In this document: one piece after another, positions 20,946 to 33,336 of the stretch
How positions within the stretch are numbered: position 1 is the stretch's first letter
Layout of the letters: the number at the start of each line of letters is the position of its first letter
DNA from: an uncultured Chlorobiaceae bacterium
Lineage (GTDB): Bacteria; Bacteroidota; Chlorobiia; Chlorobiales; Chlorobiaceae
Length of the DNA: 64,000 bases
Direction of reading: 5' to 3'
Assembly (NCBI GenBank): GCA_903869365.1
Contig: CAIPYV010000030.1
Location: 1-64,000, forward strand
The notes under the pieces: generated by a model
Seen by the model: the letters and a program-made list of their open reading frames with translations, nothing else
Databases searched by the model: none
What the model was told of the DNA's origin: nothing
Translations under genes and position numbers: made by a program

Positions 20946-23168
20946 TTGACCGATTTTTTACATGATCTCAATGAGGTACAGCGCAATGCTGTAATTGCTA
21001 CCGCAGGGCCTGTCATGGTACTGGCCGGTGCCGGTTCCGGCAAAACAAGGGTGATTACCTATCGTATTGCATATCTTATCAGAAATGAGGGGATTGCGCC
21101 CAGGAATATTCTTGCTCTGACCTTTACCAACAAGGCTGCGGGTGAGATGAGGCATCGGGTTGATACCCTGCTGCATCAGGGCAGTTCCAGCGGTCTGTGG
21201 ATTGGGACGTTTCATTCAGTTTTTGCCCGTCTGCTCCGGAACTCTATCGACCTTATCGGTTACGACCGGAACTTTTCAATTTTTGATTCTGATGACAGTA
21301 AAAGCCTGATCCGCCAGTCAATGGCCGAATTGAATATCTCAGTTGATGCTGTGCCTCTCAATACGGTTCAGGGGCTGATCAGCAGAGCTAAAAACAGTTT
21401 TATTCTGCCTGCGGAGTTTCACAGAAATGCTTCGGACTATAATCAGCAGAAGGCGTCGCAAATCTACGAACTCTATACCAGGAAACTCAAGGAAAACAAT
21501 GCGCTGGATTTTGATGACCTGCTGATCAAGCCTCTTGAACTGTTTCATGCTCATCCGGCGATACTTTCTGAGCTGCAGGACTCTTTTCGTTATATCATGA
21601 TTGATGAGTATCAGGATACGAACAGGGCGCAATATCTGGTCGCTAAAATGCTTGGGGCAAAACACAGGAATATTTTTGTTGTTGGCGATGATGCCCAGTC
21701 GATTTATTCCTGGCGGGGCGCTGATATTTCAAATATTCTGAATTTTCAGGATGACTATCATGATGCGCTGACCTTCAAGCTTGTCGAGAATTATCGAAGC
21801 ACTGGAACCATACTCAAGGCTGCAAACAATGTGATCAGTCGTAACCAGCGGCAGATAAAAAAAGAGTTGATTTCGCATCGGGACGAGGGTGAACCTCTGA
21901 CGCTTATCGAGGCATACAATGAGCGGAACGAGGCTGAAAAAGTTGGAGAGCATATACGCACAATGCGCTTGAAGCAGGACTTTGAATACCGGAGCTTTGC
22001 CATCTTTTATCGTACCAATGCTCAGTCGAGGGTGCTTGAGGATGTCATGCGTCAGAGCAAAATTCCCTATAAGATTTTTGGAAGCGTATCGTTCTACAAG
22101 CGCAAGGAGATCAAGGATGCTGTTGCCTATCTACGTTTTATTCTTAACGAGCGTGATGGCGAATCACTGTTGAGAATTATTAATTTTCCACCTCGAAAAA
22201 TCGGAGATGTCAGTATTGGCAAGCTCAAGGAGTTTGCTGAAGAGCAGGGGGTAAGTTTGTATGATGCTATACAGCGGGCTGAAGAAGGAGGGTTTCAGGC
22301 ACGCCTGGTTACTGCTCTCCGTTCATTCAGCAGTGTCATTGAAGTGCTGAAGGAGCTGGCGCAGAGCGGAAGTGTCTATGAAGTTCTGAGTGAGTTGTTC
22401 AATCTGACCTCTATTCCGCTGTTGCTGCAGGCTGAAAATACTCCTGAATCGCTGGCGCGGCATGAAAATCTTCAGGAACTTCTTTCGATGGCCAGGGACT
22501 TTTCCGATCACAATCCTGATAACGGTTCGCTTGGGGATTTTCTGGAAAACATCTCTCTTGCTTCTGACTATGAAGAGACGCAGGACTCTGATAATTATGT
22601 CTCTTTGATGACGGTGCATGCCGCCAAAGGTCTTGAGTTTCCAGTGGTATTTGTCACTGGCCTGGAGGAGAGGCTTTTTCCTCTGCACTGCTATGAACCT
22701 GCCGAGCTTGAGGAGGAACGAAGGCTTTTTTATGTTGCCGTGACCAGGGCGCAGGAAAAAATATTTCTTTCATGGGCGCAGAGCCGTTATCAGTATGGTC
22801 AGCCGCATTACTGTCTTAAGTCGATGTTTATCGGTGAAATTGATGCTTCTATAGTACAGACAGAGGGTGGAATTTTGCTTTCAGATCGTCCGGAAAAGGA
22901 AAAGCCTGCAGGTGGGGGATTATCGTCAAGAGGTTATACGCAGAAAATGGCATCGTCATCGTCTGTTTCCAAGGTTTCAGGAGAACAGCCGAAATCTTCA
23001 AAGTCTGGACTACGGGCAGGAACTATGGTGCATCATGCTCTTTTTGGTCACGGAACAGTGCTTGATGTTCAGGGTACAGGGGCGAAGCAAAAAGTCAGAA
23101 TAACCTTTCGCAATACGGGGGAGAAGACGCTGATGGTACAGTATGCCAATCTTAAGATTCAGTCGTAA
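20946..23168 (+). CDS. pcrA: ATP-dependent DNA helicase UvrD/PcrA
   Basis: GAGSGKTRVITYRIAYLI, LTFTNKAAGEM, DEYQDTNRAQ, VTRAQEKIFLSWA. Confidence 0.93.
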   Translation: MTDFLHDLNEVQRNAVIATAGPVMVLAGAGSGKTRVITYRIAYLIRNEGIAPRNILALTFTNKAAGEMRHRVDTLLHQGSSSGLWIGTFHSVFARLLRNSIDLIGYDRNFSIFDSDDSKSLIRQSMAELNISVDAVPLNTVQGLISRAKNSFILPAEFHRNASDYNQQKASQIYELYTRKLKENNALDFDDLLIKPLELFHAHPAILSELQDSFRYIMIDEYQDTNRAQYLVAKMLGAKHRNIFVVGDDAQSIYSWRGADISNILNFQDDYHDALTFKLVENYRSTGTILKAANNVISRNQRQIKKELISHRDEGEPLTLIEAYNERNEAEKVGEHIRTMRLKQDFEYRSFAIFYRTNAQSRVLEDVMRQSKIPYKIFGSVSFYKRKEIKDAVAYLRFILNERDGESLLRIINFPPRKIGDVSIGKLKEFAEEQGVSLYDAIQRAEEGGFQARLVTALRSFSSVIEVLKELAQSGSVYEVLSELFNLTSIPLLLQAENTPESLARHENLQELLSMARDFSDHNPDNGSLGDFLENISLASDYEETQDSDNYVSLMTVHAAKGLEFPVVFVTGLEERLFPLHCYEPAELEEERRLFYVAVTRAQEKIFLSWAQSRYQYGQPHYCLKSMFIGEIDASIVQTEGGILLSDRPEKEKPAGGGLSSRGYTQKMASSSSVSKVSGEQPKSSKSGLRAGTMVHHALFGHGTVLDVQGTGAKQKVRITFRNTGEKTLMVQYANLKIQS

Positions 23169-23174
23169 ATTGTT

Positions 23175-24206
23175 ATGAAGATTCTTTTTGGTGTTCAGGG
23201 AACTGGAAATGGCCATATCAGTCGCAGCCGGGAGCTTGTTCGGAGGCTTAAGGCGGACGGCCATGATGTTGATGTTATCATCAGTGGCAGAAAAGAAGAG
23301 GATCTGAAGGAAGTCGAGATTTTCGAACCTTACAGGGTGATGAAGGGTATGACTCTGGTTACTTATAAGGGCAGGCTGAACTATATTGATACGATGTTTC
23401 AGCTCGATCTGCTCCGTCTGATGACAGATATTCTGATGCTTGAAACGGCAGGGACGGACTTGATTATTACTGATTTTGATCCGATAACTTCGATGGTGGC
23501 ACGAATAAGAAATATTCCTTCCATGGGTTTCGGTCATCAGTATGCTTTTCGATATGATGTTCCTATGGCCAGGGGAAATCTTTTTGAAAAATATACCTTG
23601 CTGAACTTTGCCCCAGCCCGCTACAATGCGGGGCTTCACTGGAACCATTTCAATCAGCCTGTTTTTCCTCCGGTTATTCCGCCCTCGCTCTATGCGGCAA
23701 ATGCCAGAGCGGTGCATAAAGAGAAGATTCTTGTTTATCTACCGTTTGAAGAGGTTGAGGATGTTGTTGCCTTTGTGAGTTCATTTGACGGATATGAGTT
23801 TTTTATCTACGGAAAAGTGACAGAGAGCCGAGATGACGGGCACCTCCACTTCAGGGGCTATTCCCGTGATGGCTTTCTCAATGATCTTATGGAGTGCAGT
23901 GGTGTTGTCTGTAATGCAGGTTTTGAACTGCCGGGAGAAGCACTTCATCTCGGAAAAAAGCTGCTGCTCCGGCCTCTCAATGGTCAGATTGAGCAGGAGT
24001 CCAATGCTCTTGCCATGGAGCAGCTTGGGTACGGTATGGCGTCACATAGCCTTGACGCTACTGTTCTTGCTGACTGGTTGCAGAAGCCATGCCGGGAACC
24101 GTTGCATTATGCAAAAACAGTGGATTATATTGCCGAATGGATAGGAAGTGGCGAGTGGGAGCAGCTGCCAAAATACACTGAGGCGGCTTGGCGGGAAAAG
24201 AGTTAA
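23175..24206 (+). CDS. glycosyltransferase family protein (MJ1255/VC2487-like)
   Basis: ILFGVQGTGNGHISRSRELVRRL N-terminus; C-terminal GT-B-like CNAGFELPGEALHLGKKLL. Confidence 0.8.
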   Translation: MKILFGVQGTGNGHISRSRELVRRLKADGHDVDVIISGRKEEDLKEVEIFEPYRVMKGMTLVTYKGRLNYIDTMFQLDLLRLMTDILMLETAGTDLIITDFDPITSMVARIRNIPSMGFGHQYAFRYDVPMARGNLFEKYTLLNFAPARYNAGLHWNHFNQPVFPPVIPPSLYAANARAVHKEKILVYLPFEEVEDVVAFVSSFDGYEFFIYGKVTESRDDGHLHFRGYSRDGFLNDLMECSGVVCNAGFELPGEALHLGKKLLLRPLNGQIEQESNALAMEQLGYGMASHSLDATVLADWLQKPCREPLHYAKTVDYIAEWIGSGEWEQLPKYTEAAWREKS

Positions 24207-24219
24207 CTAATACGATATC

Positions 24220-24798
24220 ATGCATTTCAGGGATCTTGTAACGAAATGCCGGAGTTACCGGAGATTTGATAATCGGGTTCCGGTTACTGAAGAGACCCTG
24301 CGGGATCTTGTTGAGCTTGCATGCTATATTCCTTCAGCCAAAAATCTTCAGCCGCTTAAATATATTGCCGTCAGTGAGCCTGCGACTGTTAATGCTCTTT
24401 TCCCCTCTCTCTCCTGGGCGGGATATCTTGCGGATTGGTCAGGCCCGGCAGAAAGAGAACGTCCTGCGGCCTATATCGTTATCCTTGGTGACCAATCGAT
24501 TAGTACTGAATTTGGATGTGACAGTGGAATTGCTGCGCAGACTCTCCTTCTTGGAGCTACGGCTTCGGGTCTTGGGGGGTGCATCGTGGCATCTCTTGAT
24601 CGTAAAACAATACGAGATTTGCTTAAGATTCCTGATGTTTATGCAATTCTTATGGTCATAGCTCTCGGAAAGCCGGTTGAAACTGTTGTTATTGATCAAA
24701 TGGCAGACCATGATTCGGTACGATATTTCAGGGATGTTTATGGTATTCATCATGTTCCTAAAAGGATGCTTGATGATGTTCTTTTAAAGTTTCATTAA
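24220..24798 (+). CDS. nitroreductase family protein
   Basis: CRSYRRFDNRVPVTEETLRDLVELACYIPSAKNLQP. Confidence 0.85.
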   Translation: MHFRDLVTKCRSYRRFDNRVPVTEETLRDLVELACYIPSAKNLQPLKYIAVSEPATVNALFPSLSWAGYLADWSGPAERERPAAYIVILGDQSISTEFGCDSGIAAQTLLLGATASGLGGCIVASLDRKTIRDLLKIPDVYAILMVIALGKPVETVVIDQMADHDSVRYFRDVYGIHHVPKRMLDDVLLKFH

Positions 24799-24817
24799 TT
24801 GCCGGTCTGGTTTAGAG

Positions 24818-25405
24818 GTGATGATCCGTATTGACGAACTGCTCAGGGCTTACCGTCAGGGTTTTTTCCCGATGTCTGACCCGGAAGATGGGAAGGTCTA
24901 CTGGTGTCAGCCTTACAAAAGGGCTATTGTGCATCTTGATTCATATAAACCCTCCCGTGATGTTCTTCGTCTGAAAAGAAAAAAAGAGTTCCGTGTGACG
25001 TTTGACAAGGAGTTTGAGGGAGTCATCAGAGGGTGTGCCGCCCCTCGAAAAAATAATGATGAGACCTGGATTTCCGGTGAGATTATGGAGGCTTATGTCA
25101 AGCTTCACGAACTTGGGCTTGCCCACAGTGTTGAAAGCTGGTATGAGGGGGAGCTTGTTGGAGGTTTATACGGGATTGCTATGGGAGGTGTCTTTTTTGG
25201 AGAGTCAATGTTTTTTCGCCGTTCCTATGCATCACAGATAGCGTTCGATTGGCTGGTGCTTCATTTAAGCAAGAAAGGATATCTGCTGCTCGATGCTCAG
25301 ATTATGAACCCGCATCTCTGCAAGCTCGGAGCAGTGGAAATCGGTCATGAGGAGTATATGGAGCTTCTCGCTGAAGCATTGAAGAAAAAGATAGTTTTTT
25401 TCTAA
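24818..25405 (+). CDS. aat: leucyl/phenylalanyl-tRNA--protein transferase
   Basis: YRQGFFPM, ESWYEGELVGGLYGIAMGGVFFGESMFF, DAQIMNPHLCKLGAVEI. Confidence 0.94.
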   Translation: MMIRIDELLRAYRQGFFPMSDPEDGKVYWCQPYKRAIVHLDSYKPSRDVLRLKRKKEFRVTFDKEFEGVIRGCAAPRKNNDETWISGEIMEAYVKLHELGLAHSVESWYEGELVGGLYGIAMGGVFFGESMFFRRSYASQIAFDWLVLHLSKKGYLLLDAQIMNPHLCKLGAVEIGHEEYMELLAEALKKKIVFF

Positions 25406-25498
25406 GCAGGGGAAAAGTGGTACTTTGAAAGACGATACTTTTTTCCTTTAGAAGAGGGGAGCCGTTTAGGATTATAGACCTTTAACAGAGGAGTTTTT

Positions 25499-26800
25499 AT
25501 GTTGTCGAGGGATTTAACAGAAGGCCAGTCACAGACCAGAGTAATTATTTATTCAGGAAAAGGTGGTACAGGAAAAACCACTATATCATCATCTACAGCG
25601 GTTTCGCTGGCAAGGCAGAACAAGAGAGTGCTGATCATGTCCTCCGATCCTGCCCATTCGCTCTCTGACGTTTTCGATACCCGCATAAGCCGCAATGATC
25701 CGCAGAAGATCGAACATAATCTTTACGGTCTCGAAGTTGATACGGTGCATGAGCTTAAAAAAAATATGTCAGGGTTTCAGAAGTTCGTTTCATCCTCCTA
25801 TAAAAGCAAAGGTATTGACAGCGGCATGGCTACTGAGTTGACAACGCAGCCGGGTCTTGATGAAATTTTTGCTTTAAGCAGACTGCTTGATGAAGCTCAG
25901 TCGGGTAAATGGGATGCAGTTGTGCTTGATACCTCTCCAACGGGCAACACGCTTCGCCTTCTTGCTTATCCAGAGATTATTATCGGCGGGAACATGGGCA
26001 AGCAGTTTTTCAAGCTCTATAAAAGCATGTCGTCGATTGCTCGTCCATTGAGCGGGAAATCAATTCCTGATGATGATTTTTTTAATGAGATCAATGTGCT
26101 GCTCAAGCAGATGGAGGATATCAACAAGTTTATACTCAGTCCTGAAGTGACCTTCCGTCTGGTTCTGAACCCTGAAAAGCTCTCCATTCTTGAAACCAAA
26201 CGTGCTTATACCTTTGTACATCTCTACGGGATTAATGTTGATGGTATTGTCATCAACAAGATTCTGCCTACCTCAAAAACGGTTGGAGAGTATTTTGAAT
26301 TCTGGGCTGACCTGCACAGTAAGTATCTGATGGAGATCGACAACTCATTTTATCCTACTCCGGTTTTCAGATGTCATCTCCAGAGGACAGAGCCGATAGG
26401 GACGGATGCTTTGCATGAAATCAGTAAACTGGTTTTTGGTGAGCAGACGCCTGACAAGATTTTTTATTCCGGGAAGAATTTTTGGATTGAAAGCAAAAAG
26501 AACGCTGTGACTGAAGATCACCGAGAAGTTCTGTGTATTAAAATACCTTTTCTCAAGGATGCAGAAGATGTCGTTGTTGATCGCATGGGCACTGATATTG
26601 TCGTTACAGTAGACAGGGCTCAGAGGATTATTACGCTTCCCAGGGCCTTGTACAGTCTTGAAATGGAAGAGTATATCAGGGAGGATAATCTTTTGCGGGT
26701 GGTTTTCAGGGATATTCCTGTCGAAAAGGAAGATGCCGAGTTGAACGTGAATAAAAATATGCTGGACAAGTTGCGTTCAATGAGGCGAATGAAGATATAG
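25499..26800 (+). CDS. ArsA-family ATPase
   Basis: GKGGTGKTTISSSTAVSLA, SSDPAHSLSDVFD, DTSPTGNTLRLL. Confidence 0.9.
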   Translation: MLSRDLTEGQSQTRVIIYSGKGGTGKTTISSSTAVSLARQNKRVLIMSSDPAHSLSDVFDTRISRNDPQKIEHNLYGLEVDTVHELKKNMSGFQKFVSSSYKSKGIDSGMATELTTQPGLDEIFALSRLLDEAQSGKWDAVVLDTSPTGNTLRLLAYPEIIIGGNMGKQFFKLYKSMSSIARPLSGKSIPDDDFFNEINVLLKQMEDINKFILSPEVTFRLVLNPEKLSILETKRAYTFVHLYGINVDGIVINKILPTSKTVGEYFEFWADLHSKYLMEIDNSFYPTPVFRCHLQRTEPIGTDALHEISKLVFGEQTPDKIFYSGKNFWIESKKNAVTEDHREVLCIKIPFLKDAEDVVVDRMGTDIVVTVDRAQRIITLPRALYSLEMEEYIREDNLLRVVFRDIPVEKEDAELNVNKNMLDKLRSMRRMKI

Positions 26801-26940
26801 CAGTAACCCTTGTAGAACAGTATGAAGAAAAATTCAGGGGAAACAGTTTATGTTTTCAAGGGAATCTTGTATCTTAAATGTTTAAAATGTTGAGTTAACG
26901 GGGATTTACCCCAGTCTTTGTTAAAGAATCAGCTAATATC

Positions 26941-27807
26941 ATGTCCGAGAAAACGCACTATGGTTTGTTGAAAGGGAAGAAGGGAATTGTTTTCGGCCCG
27001 CTTGATGAGAGCAGTATTGGCTGGCAGATTGCGTTGCATGCATACAGGGAAGGCGCTCAGATCGCCATTTCCAATGTAGCGGCTGCATTGCGTTTTGGTA
27101 ATATCGACGAACTCTCGGCATCATGCGGCAATGCTCCCATGATTGTCTGTGATGCATCAAGAAATGAAGATGTCGATAACTGTTTCAAGGAGCTTAAGGA
27201 AAAATTAGGCCCTGTTGATTTTATTGTTCATTCTATCGGAATGTCACAGAATATTCGTAAGCAGCTTCCCTACGAAGAGCTCAACTACGAGTGGTTTATG
27301 AAAACTCTTGATGTTTCGGGGCTCTCCCTGCACCGTATAGTCTCTTATGCCTTGAAGAACGAAGCTATGAATGATGGCGGCAGCATTCTTGCGCTTTCAT
27401 ATATAGCTTCACAGAGAAATTACTGGACATACTCTGATATGGGAGATGCGAAGTCTTTGCTTGAATCTATTGTCCGCAGTTATGGACCAAGGCTTGCCAG
27501 ACTTGGAGTCCGTATTAATACCATCTCGCAAAGTCCTACCTATACCAAAGCGGGAAGCGGCATCCCGGGGTTTGAGAAGATGTATGAATACAGTGATCTT
27601 ATGTCTCCTCTCGGAAATGCTTCTGCAGAAGAGTGTGCTGAATATTCCATGACTCTTCTCAGTGACCTTTCACGGAAAGTTACCATGCAGAATCTTTTCC
27701 ATGACGGTGGGTACAGTTCAATGGGAGCTACCATTCCCATGATCAAACTTGCTCATGAGGTGCTTAATGACAAGGATCTTGCAGCAAGGGTCGGTCTTGA
27801 TGAGTAA
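26941..27807 (+). CDS. fabI: enoyl-[acyl-carrier-protein] reductase FabI
   Basis: SIGWQIA, FIVHSIG, YIASQRNYWTYSDMGDAKSLLES. Confidence 0.92.
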   Translation: MSEKTHYGLLKGKKGIVFGPLDESSIGWQIALHAYREGAQIAISNVAAALRFGNIDELSASCGNAPMIVCDASRNEDVDNCFKELKEKLGPVDFIVHSIGMSQNIRKQLPYEELNYEWFMKTLDVSGLSLHRIVSYALKNEAMNDGGSILALSYIASQRNYWTYSDMGDAKSLLESIVRSYGPRLARLGVRINTISQSPTYTKAGSGIPGFEKMYEYSDLMSPLGNASAEECAEYSMTLLSDLSRKVTMQNLFHDGGYSSMGATIPMIKLAHEVLNDKDLAARVGLDE

Positions 27808-27879
27808 ATTCACGCCACGTGATTTTATCGGGGAGTCAGACTGCAACTGGTTCCCCTGTTGTTGATATCTATACCTTAA

Positions 27880-30129
<2,250 letters not shown>

Positions 30130-30203
30130 GGAAATTTTCAGTGACACATAAGCAAAAAGTCCGGAGCAATCTGGGCTTTTGTGCTTCTCAGTATAGTATG
30201 ATA

Positions 30204-30827
30204 TTATGGCGGCTCTCTCCAAGCATAAAGAAAGGCTCCCTGATTAAGTTTTTGCTCTATTTCATCGATATCCCGAGGTGATACCACAAAGCATCCATTG
30301 CTTCTTCCGATCATTGGGCTGTTAAAGGTTGCAAGGTTCAACAGGATGTACTTCAGTGAAACATAATCTGCCGAATGCAGGACAATATCGCGGAAGAGTG
30401 CATTGCTGTTCATTATTGGGTCAAGGCCCTCAAGACGTATAGCTATTCCGTGGTCGCCGAAGTAGGTTTCGAGAGTTTTATAAAGTCCAAGGCTGCTCAT
30501 GTTTGATTCAGGAGCATTTGAAAATTGGTTTGCATACAGCTCTCCGGAATTTATTCCATGTGACGCCCAGAAAAATGACTGATCTCCGCTTTTAAGGTCA
30601 ATGATAACCATCCGTTTCAGGTAAGAGGGTTTGGAGTAATCAACAACAGCAAGAAAGCGTTGATGCTCTTCAGGATGTCGTGATCGATAGGAATCCATAG
30701 CGGTAAATGCTGCCTTATATGCCTTTCCGGAAACCTTCTCCTTCAGCAAAAAAAAACCTGAGAAGCCTGAAATAAATGCAAGCAGGAGGGTAACGAGTGG
30801 TACTATTTTCAGTACTTTTGTTCTCAT
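30204..30827 (-). CDS. murein L,D-transpeptidase catalytic domain family protein
   Basis: Signal anchor; GRSNGCFVVSPRDIDEI catalytic-Cys motif. Confidence 0.75.
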   Translation of the reverse strand: MRTKVLKIVPLVTLLLAFISGFSGFFLLKEKVSGKAYKAAFTAMDSYRSRHPEEHQRFLAVVDYSKPSYLKRMVIIDLKSGDQSFFWASHGINSGELYANQFSNAPESNMSSLGLYKTLETYFGDHGIAIRLEGLDPIMNSNALFRDIVLHSADYVSLKYILLNLATFNSPMIGRSNGCFVVSPRDIDEIEQKLNQGAFLYAWREPP

Positions 30828-31681
30828 TGTGACTGTTTCAGAAATGTCCCGTTCTGGAATTCCTCAAATGCTCTTGATAGTTCGTCTTGCGTATTCATCA
30901 CGATGGGGCCGTGCCAGGCGATTGGTTCGTTGAGGGGCTTACCGGAAATAAGAAGAAACCGTACGCTCTTATTTTCGGTCGTTACGGTTACAGTGTCGCC
31001 ATCACCGAAAAGGATAAGAGTTTCATTGGCGTAGGGCTTATCATCCTGGCAGAACACTCCTTTTCCTTCGATAATATAGGCAAAGGCAGTGTATCCATTC
31101 GTGAGTTGATGAGTATAGGAAATCCCTGATGGTATGGTGATATCGAGATATTGTGGATCAATAGCAATATCCTTGACGGCACCTTCTGTCTGTCCGATTT
31201 TTCCGCTTATGATAGAAATATCAACCCCGTTTTCAAGTTGGAGTTTGGGAATCTCTCCAGAAGTGATGTCTTGATAGCGAGGGGGATTCATTTTCTGCGA
31301 TGCCGGCAGGTTTGCCCAGAGCTGGAATCCTCCCATGGTTCCGTGATGGTTACCAACCGGCATCTCCTGGTGAATAATACCGCTGCCGGCAGTCATCCAT
31401 TGAACTCCTCCTGCGGTAATCACTCCGAGGTTACCCATGCTGTCTTTATGTTCAACCTTGCCCTCAAGTATGTAGGTGATCGTTTCAATACCTCGGTGCG
31501 GGTGCCAAGGGAATCCTTTGAGATAGTCCGCAGGATTGTTTGACCGAAAATCGTCGAGGAGCAGAAAAGGATCAAAAAGTGGAATCTGGCTGAAGCCAAA
31601 AGCTCGTTTCAGGTAAACGCCTGCCCCTTCAATAGTCGGTTGACTGTTAAAAACTTTGCGAATTTTTCTTGATAGAGCCAT
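30824..31681 (-). CDS. pirin family protein
   Basis: FPWHPHRGIETITYILEGKVEHKDSMGN..GGVQWMTAGSGIIHQEMP. Confidence 0.93.
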   Translation of the reverse strand: MALSRKIRKVFNSQPTIEGAGVYLKRAFGFSQIPLFDPFLLLDDFRSNNPADYLKGFPWHPHRGIETITYILEGKVEHKDSMGNLGVITAGGVQWMTAGSGIIHQEMPVGNHHGTMGGFQLWANLPASQKMNPPRYQDITSGEIPKLQLENGVDISIISGKIGQTEGAVKDIAIDPQYLDITIPSGISYTHQLTNGYTAFAYIIEGKGVFCQDDKPYANETLILFGDGDTVTVTTENKSVRFLLISGKPLNEPIAWHGPIVMNTQDELSRAFEEFQNGTFLKQSQ

Positions 31682-31869
31682 GGATCATGTGGTTATGTGT
31701 AGTAATACCGAAATGTAGATATTTATTGCAAGTATTTAAGAATGAACTGAATAAATATGAACAGCCAGAAAGATTTATTGAAAGAAAAATCAAAGAGCTG
31801 CGTAGTAGTTTATAGGAAGCAGGATAATCTTGATTCCAATGCATTATCAAACTCAAATATACATTACAA

Positions 31870-32151
31870 ATGAAAAAGAATTTTATTGCTGGCGTTATCG
31901 TATCACTTGCTATCTCCGGAATCTTTGGTGGCGTTTCTTTCGCAGCTGACAAAGCAGCAGCACCTGCAGCAAAAGCTCCTGCAGCAGCAGCAGCTCCTGC
32001 CGCACCAGCAGCACCTGCAGCCGAAGCAAAAGCTGAAGCAAAGACAGAAGTAAAGGCAGAGAAGAAAGCAAAGAAAGTTAAGAAAGCAAAGAAAGTTAAG
32101 AAAGCTGCAAAGAAAGCAGAAGCTAAGGTAGAAGCACCTGCAGCAAAGTAA
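31870..32151 (+). CDS. Ala/Lys/Pro-rich low-complexity exported protein
   Basis: Signal peptide (MKKNFIAGVIVSLAISGIFGGVSFAA) then A/P-rich and KAKKVKK-repeat regions. Confidence 0.65.
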   Translation: MKKNFIAGVIVSLAISGIFGGVSFAADKAAAPAAKAPAAAAAPAAPAAPAAEAKAEAKTEVKAEKKAKKVKKAKKVKKAAKKAEAKVEAPAAK

Positions 32152-32230
32152 GCTCTTCCCTTCAGAAGAGTGATATTGATGGCTCCAGATGTATAGGATG
32201 ATGAGTAGATGATAGAGAAGTCGTTAGTAT

Positions 32231-32272
32231 TAACAGAAAAAGCCCCTTCGCAAGTCGGGGCTTTTTCTGTTA
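32231..32272. terminator. Rho-independent terminator, perfect 16-bp stem
   Basis: taacagaaaaagcccc / ggggctttttctgtta with 10-nt loop. Confidence 0.85.
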
Positions 32273-32429
32273 TCTGACTTCCATGATATATTCAAAATTA
32301 CAGGATGGCTCAAACTTGTTCATCCGTTTAAGGGTAGAGAGGACAGGGGAAATATGATTGTTCATTGTTCCGTGTAATGCGTAACTTCTCAAAAATCAGA
32401 ATCAAGCAAAAGAATATTAAGGAAAAGGT

Positions 32430-33257
32430 ATGGCACAAAAAACCGTTAAGGTAATGTTCATAGGTGATGTCGTTGGTACTCCGGGTTTGCAGATGGTAGG
32501 ACGGATGCTGAAAAGTTTTATCAGCAAGTACCATGTTGATTTTGTGATCTGTAACGGAGAGAATGCCCATCATGGAAAGGGGATGAGTCTGGAAGCTCTC
32601 AATCAGCTTCTTGAGGCTGGTGTTAATGTGGTGACAGGGGGAAACCATACCTGGAGTAATTTCAACTTTTTTGATACACTGAAGACGCATAGTCAGGTTT
32701 TGCGTCCGTTGAATTATCCAAAGGGCACATACGGAAAAGGCTATGGGATATACAAGCTACCGAATGGTCTGGGTGATATTGCCGTGGTCAATCTTCAGGG
32801 CAGAACCTTTATGTACTCGATTGACTGCCCCTTTAGAACGGCAGACTGGGTGATAAAGCAGATTAAAGAGCAGGTCAAAGAGAGTGTTCGGTTAATTTTT
32901 GTTGATATTCATGCTGAGGCAACTGCTGAAAAGATTGCATTGGGGTGGTATTTAGATGGAAAGGTGTCGGCCGTCATTGGTACTCATACGCATGTGCCAA
33001 CGTCGGATGAACGTATTTTGCCGAAAGGAACAGGCTATTGCACTGATGCGGGTATGACGGGTCCGCATAATTCGGTTATTGGTATGCAGATTAAATCAGC
33101 AACTGACAGGATGCTTTATCAGACACCGCACAAGTATGAATGTGCCGAAGATGATGTGCATTTTTCGGGGGTGCTGTTATCGCTTGATCTTTCAAGTGGA
33201 AAAACAGTCGGTATCGAACGGATTTTTTATCCGGAATTTGATCGCGGAGTGATATAA
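32430..33257 (+). CDS. YmdB-family metallophosphoesterase
   Basis: VMFIGDVVGTPG, CNGENAHHGKGM, GGNHTWSN, DIHAEATAEK, GTHTHVPTSDERI. Confidence 0.92.
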   Translation: MAQKTVKVMFIGDVVGTPGLQMVGRMLKSFISKYHVDFVICNGENAHHGKGMSLEALNQLLEAGVNVVTGGNHTWSNFNFFDTLKTHSQVLRPLNYPKGTYGKGYGIYKLPNGLGDIAVVNLQGRTFMYSIDCPFRTADWVIKQIKEQVKESVRLIFVDIHAEATAEKIALGWYLDGKVSAVIGTHTHVPTSDERILPKGTGYCTDAGMTGPHNSVIGMQIKSATDRMLYQTPHKYECAEDDVHFSGVLLSLDLSSGKTVGIERIFYPEFDRGVI

Positions 33258-33260
33258 GTG

Positions 33261-33316
33261 AATTGACATTGACAAAAAAACCTCCTTGAAAAGAGGCTTT
33301 TTTGTCAATGTCAATT
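33261..33316. terminator. bidirectional terminator, 24-bp stem with one mismatch
   Basis: aattgacattgacaaaaaaacctc / gaggcttttttgtcaatgtcaatt between convergent genes. Confidence 0.85.
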
Positions 33317-33336
33317 GATGCTGTTCTGTTGCTCTT

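Noticed and set aside
23010-23717. 235-aa minus ORF opposite helicase/glycosyltransferase junction
   Set aside because: His/Arg/Asn-rich shadow translation, no motifs
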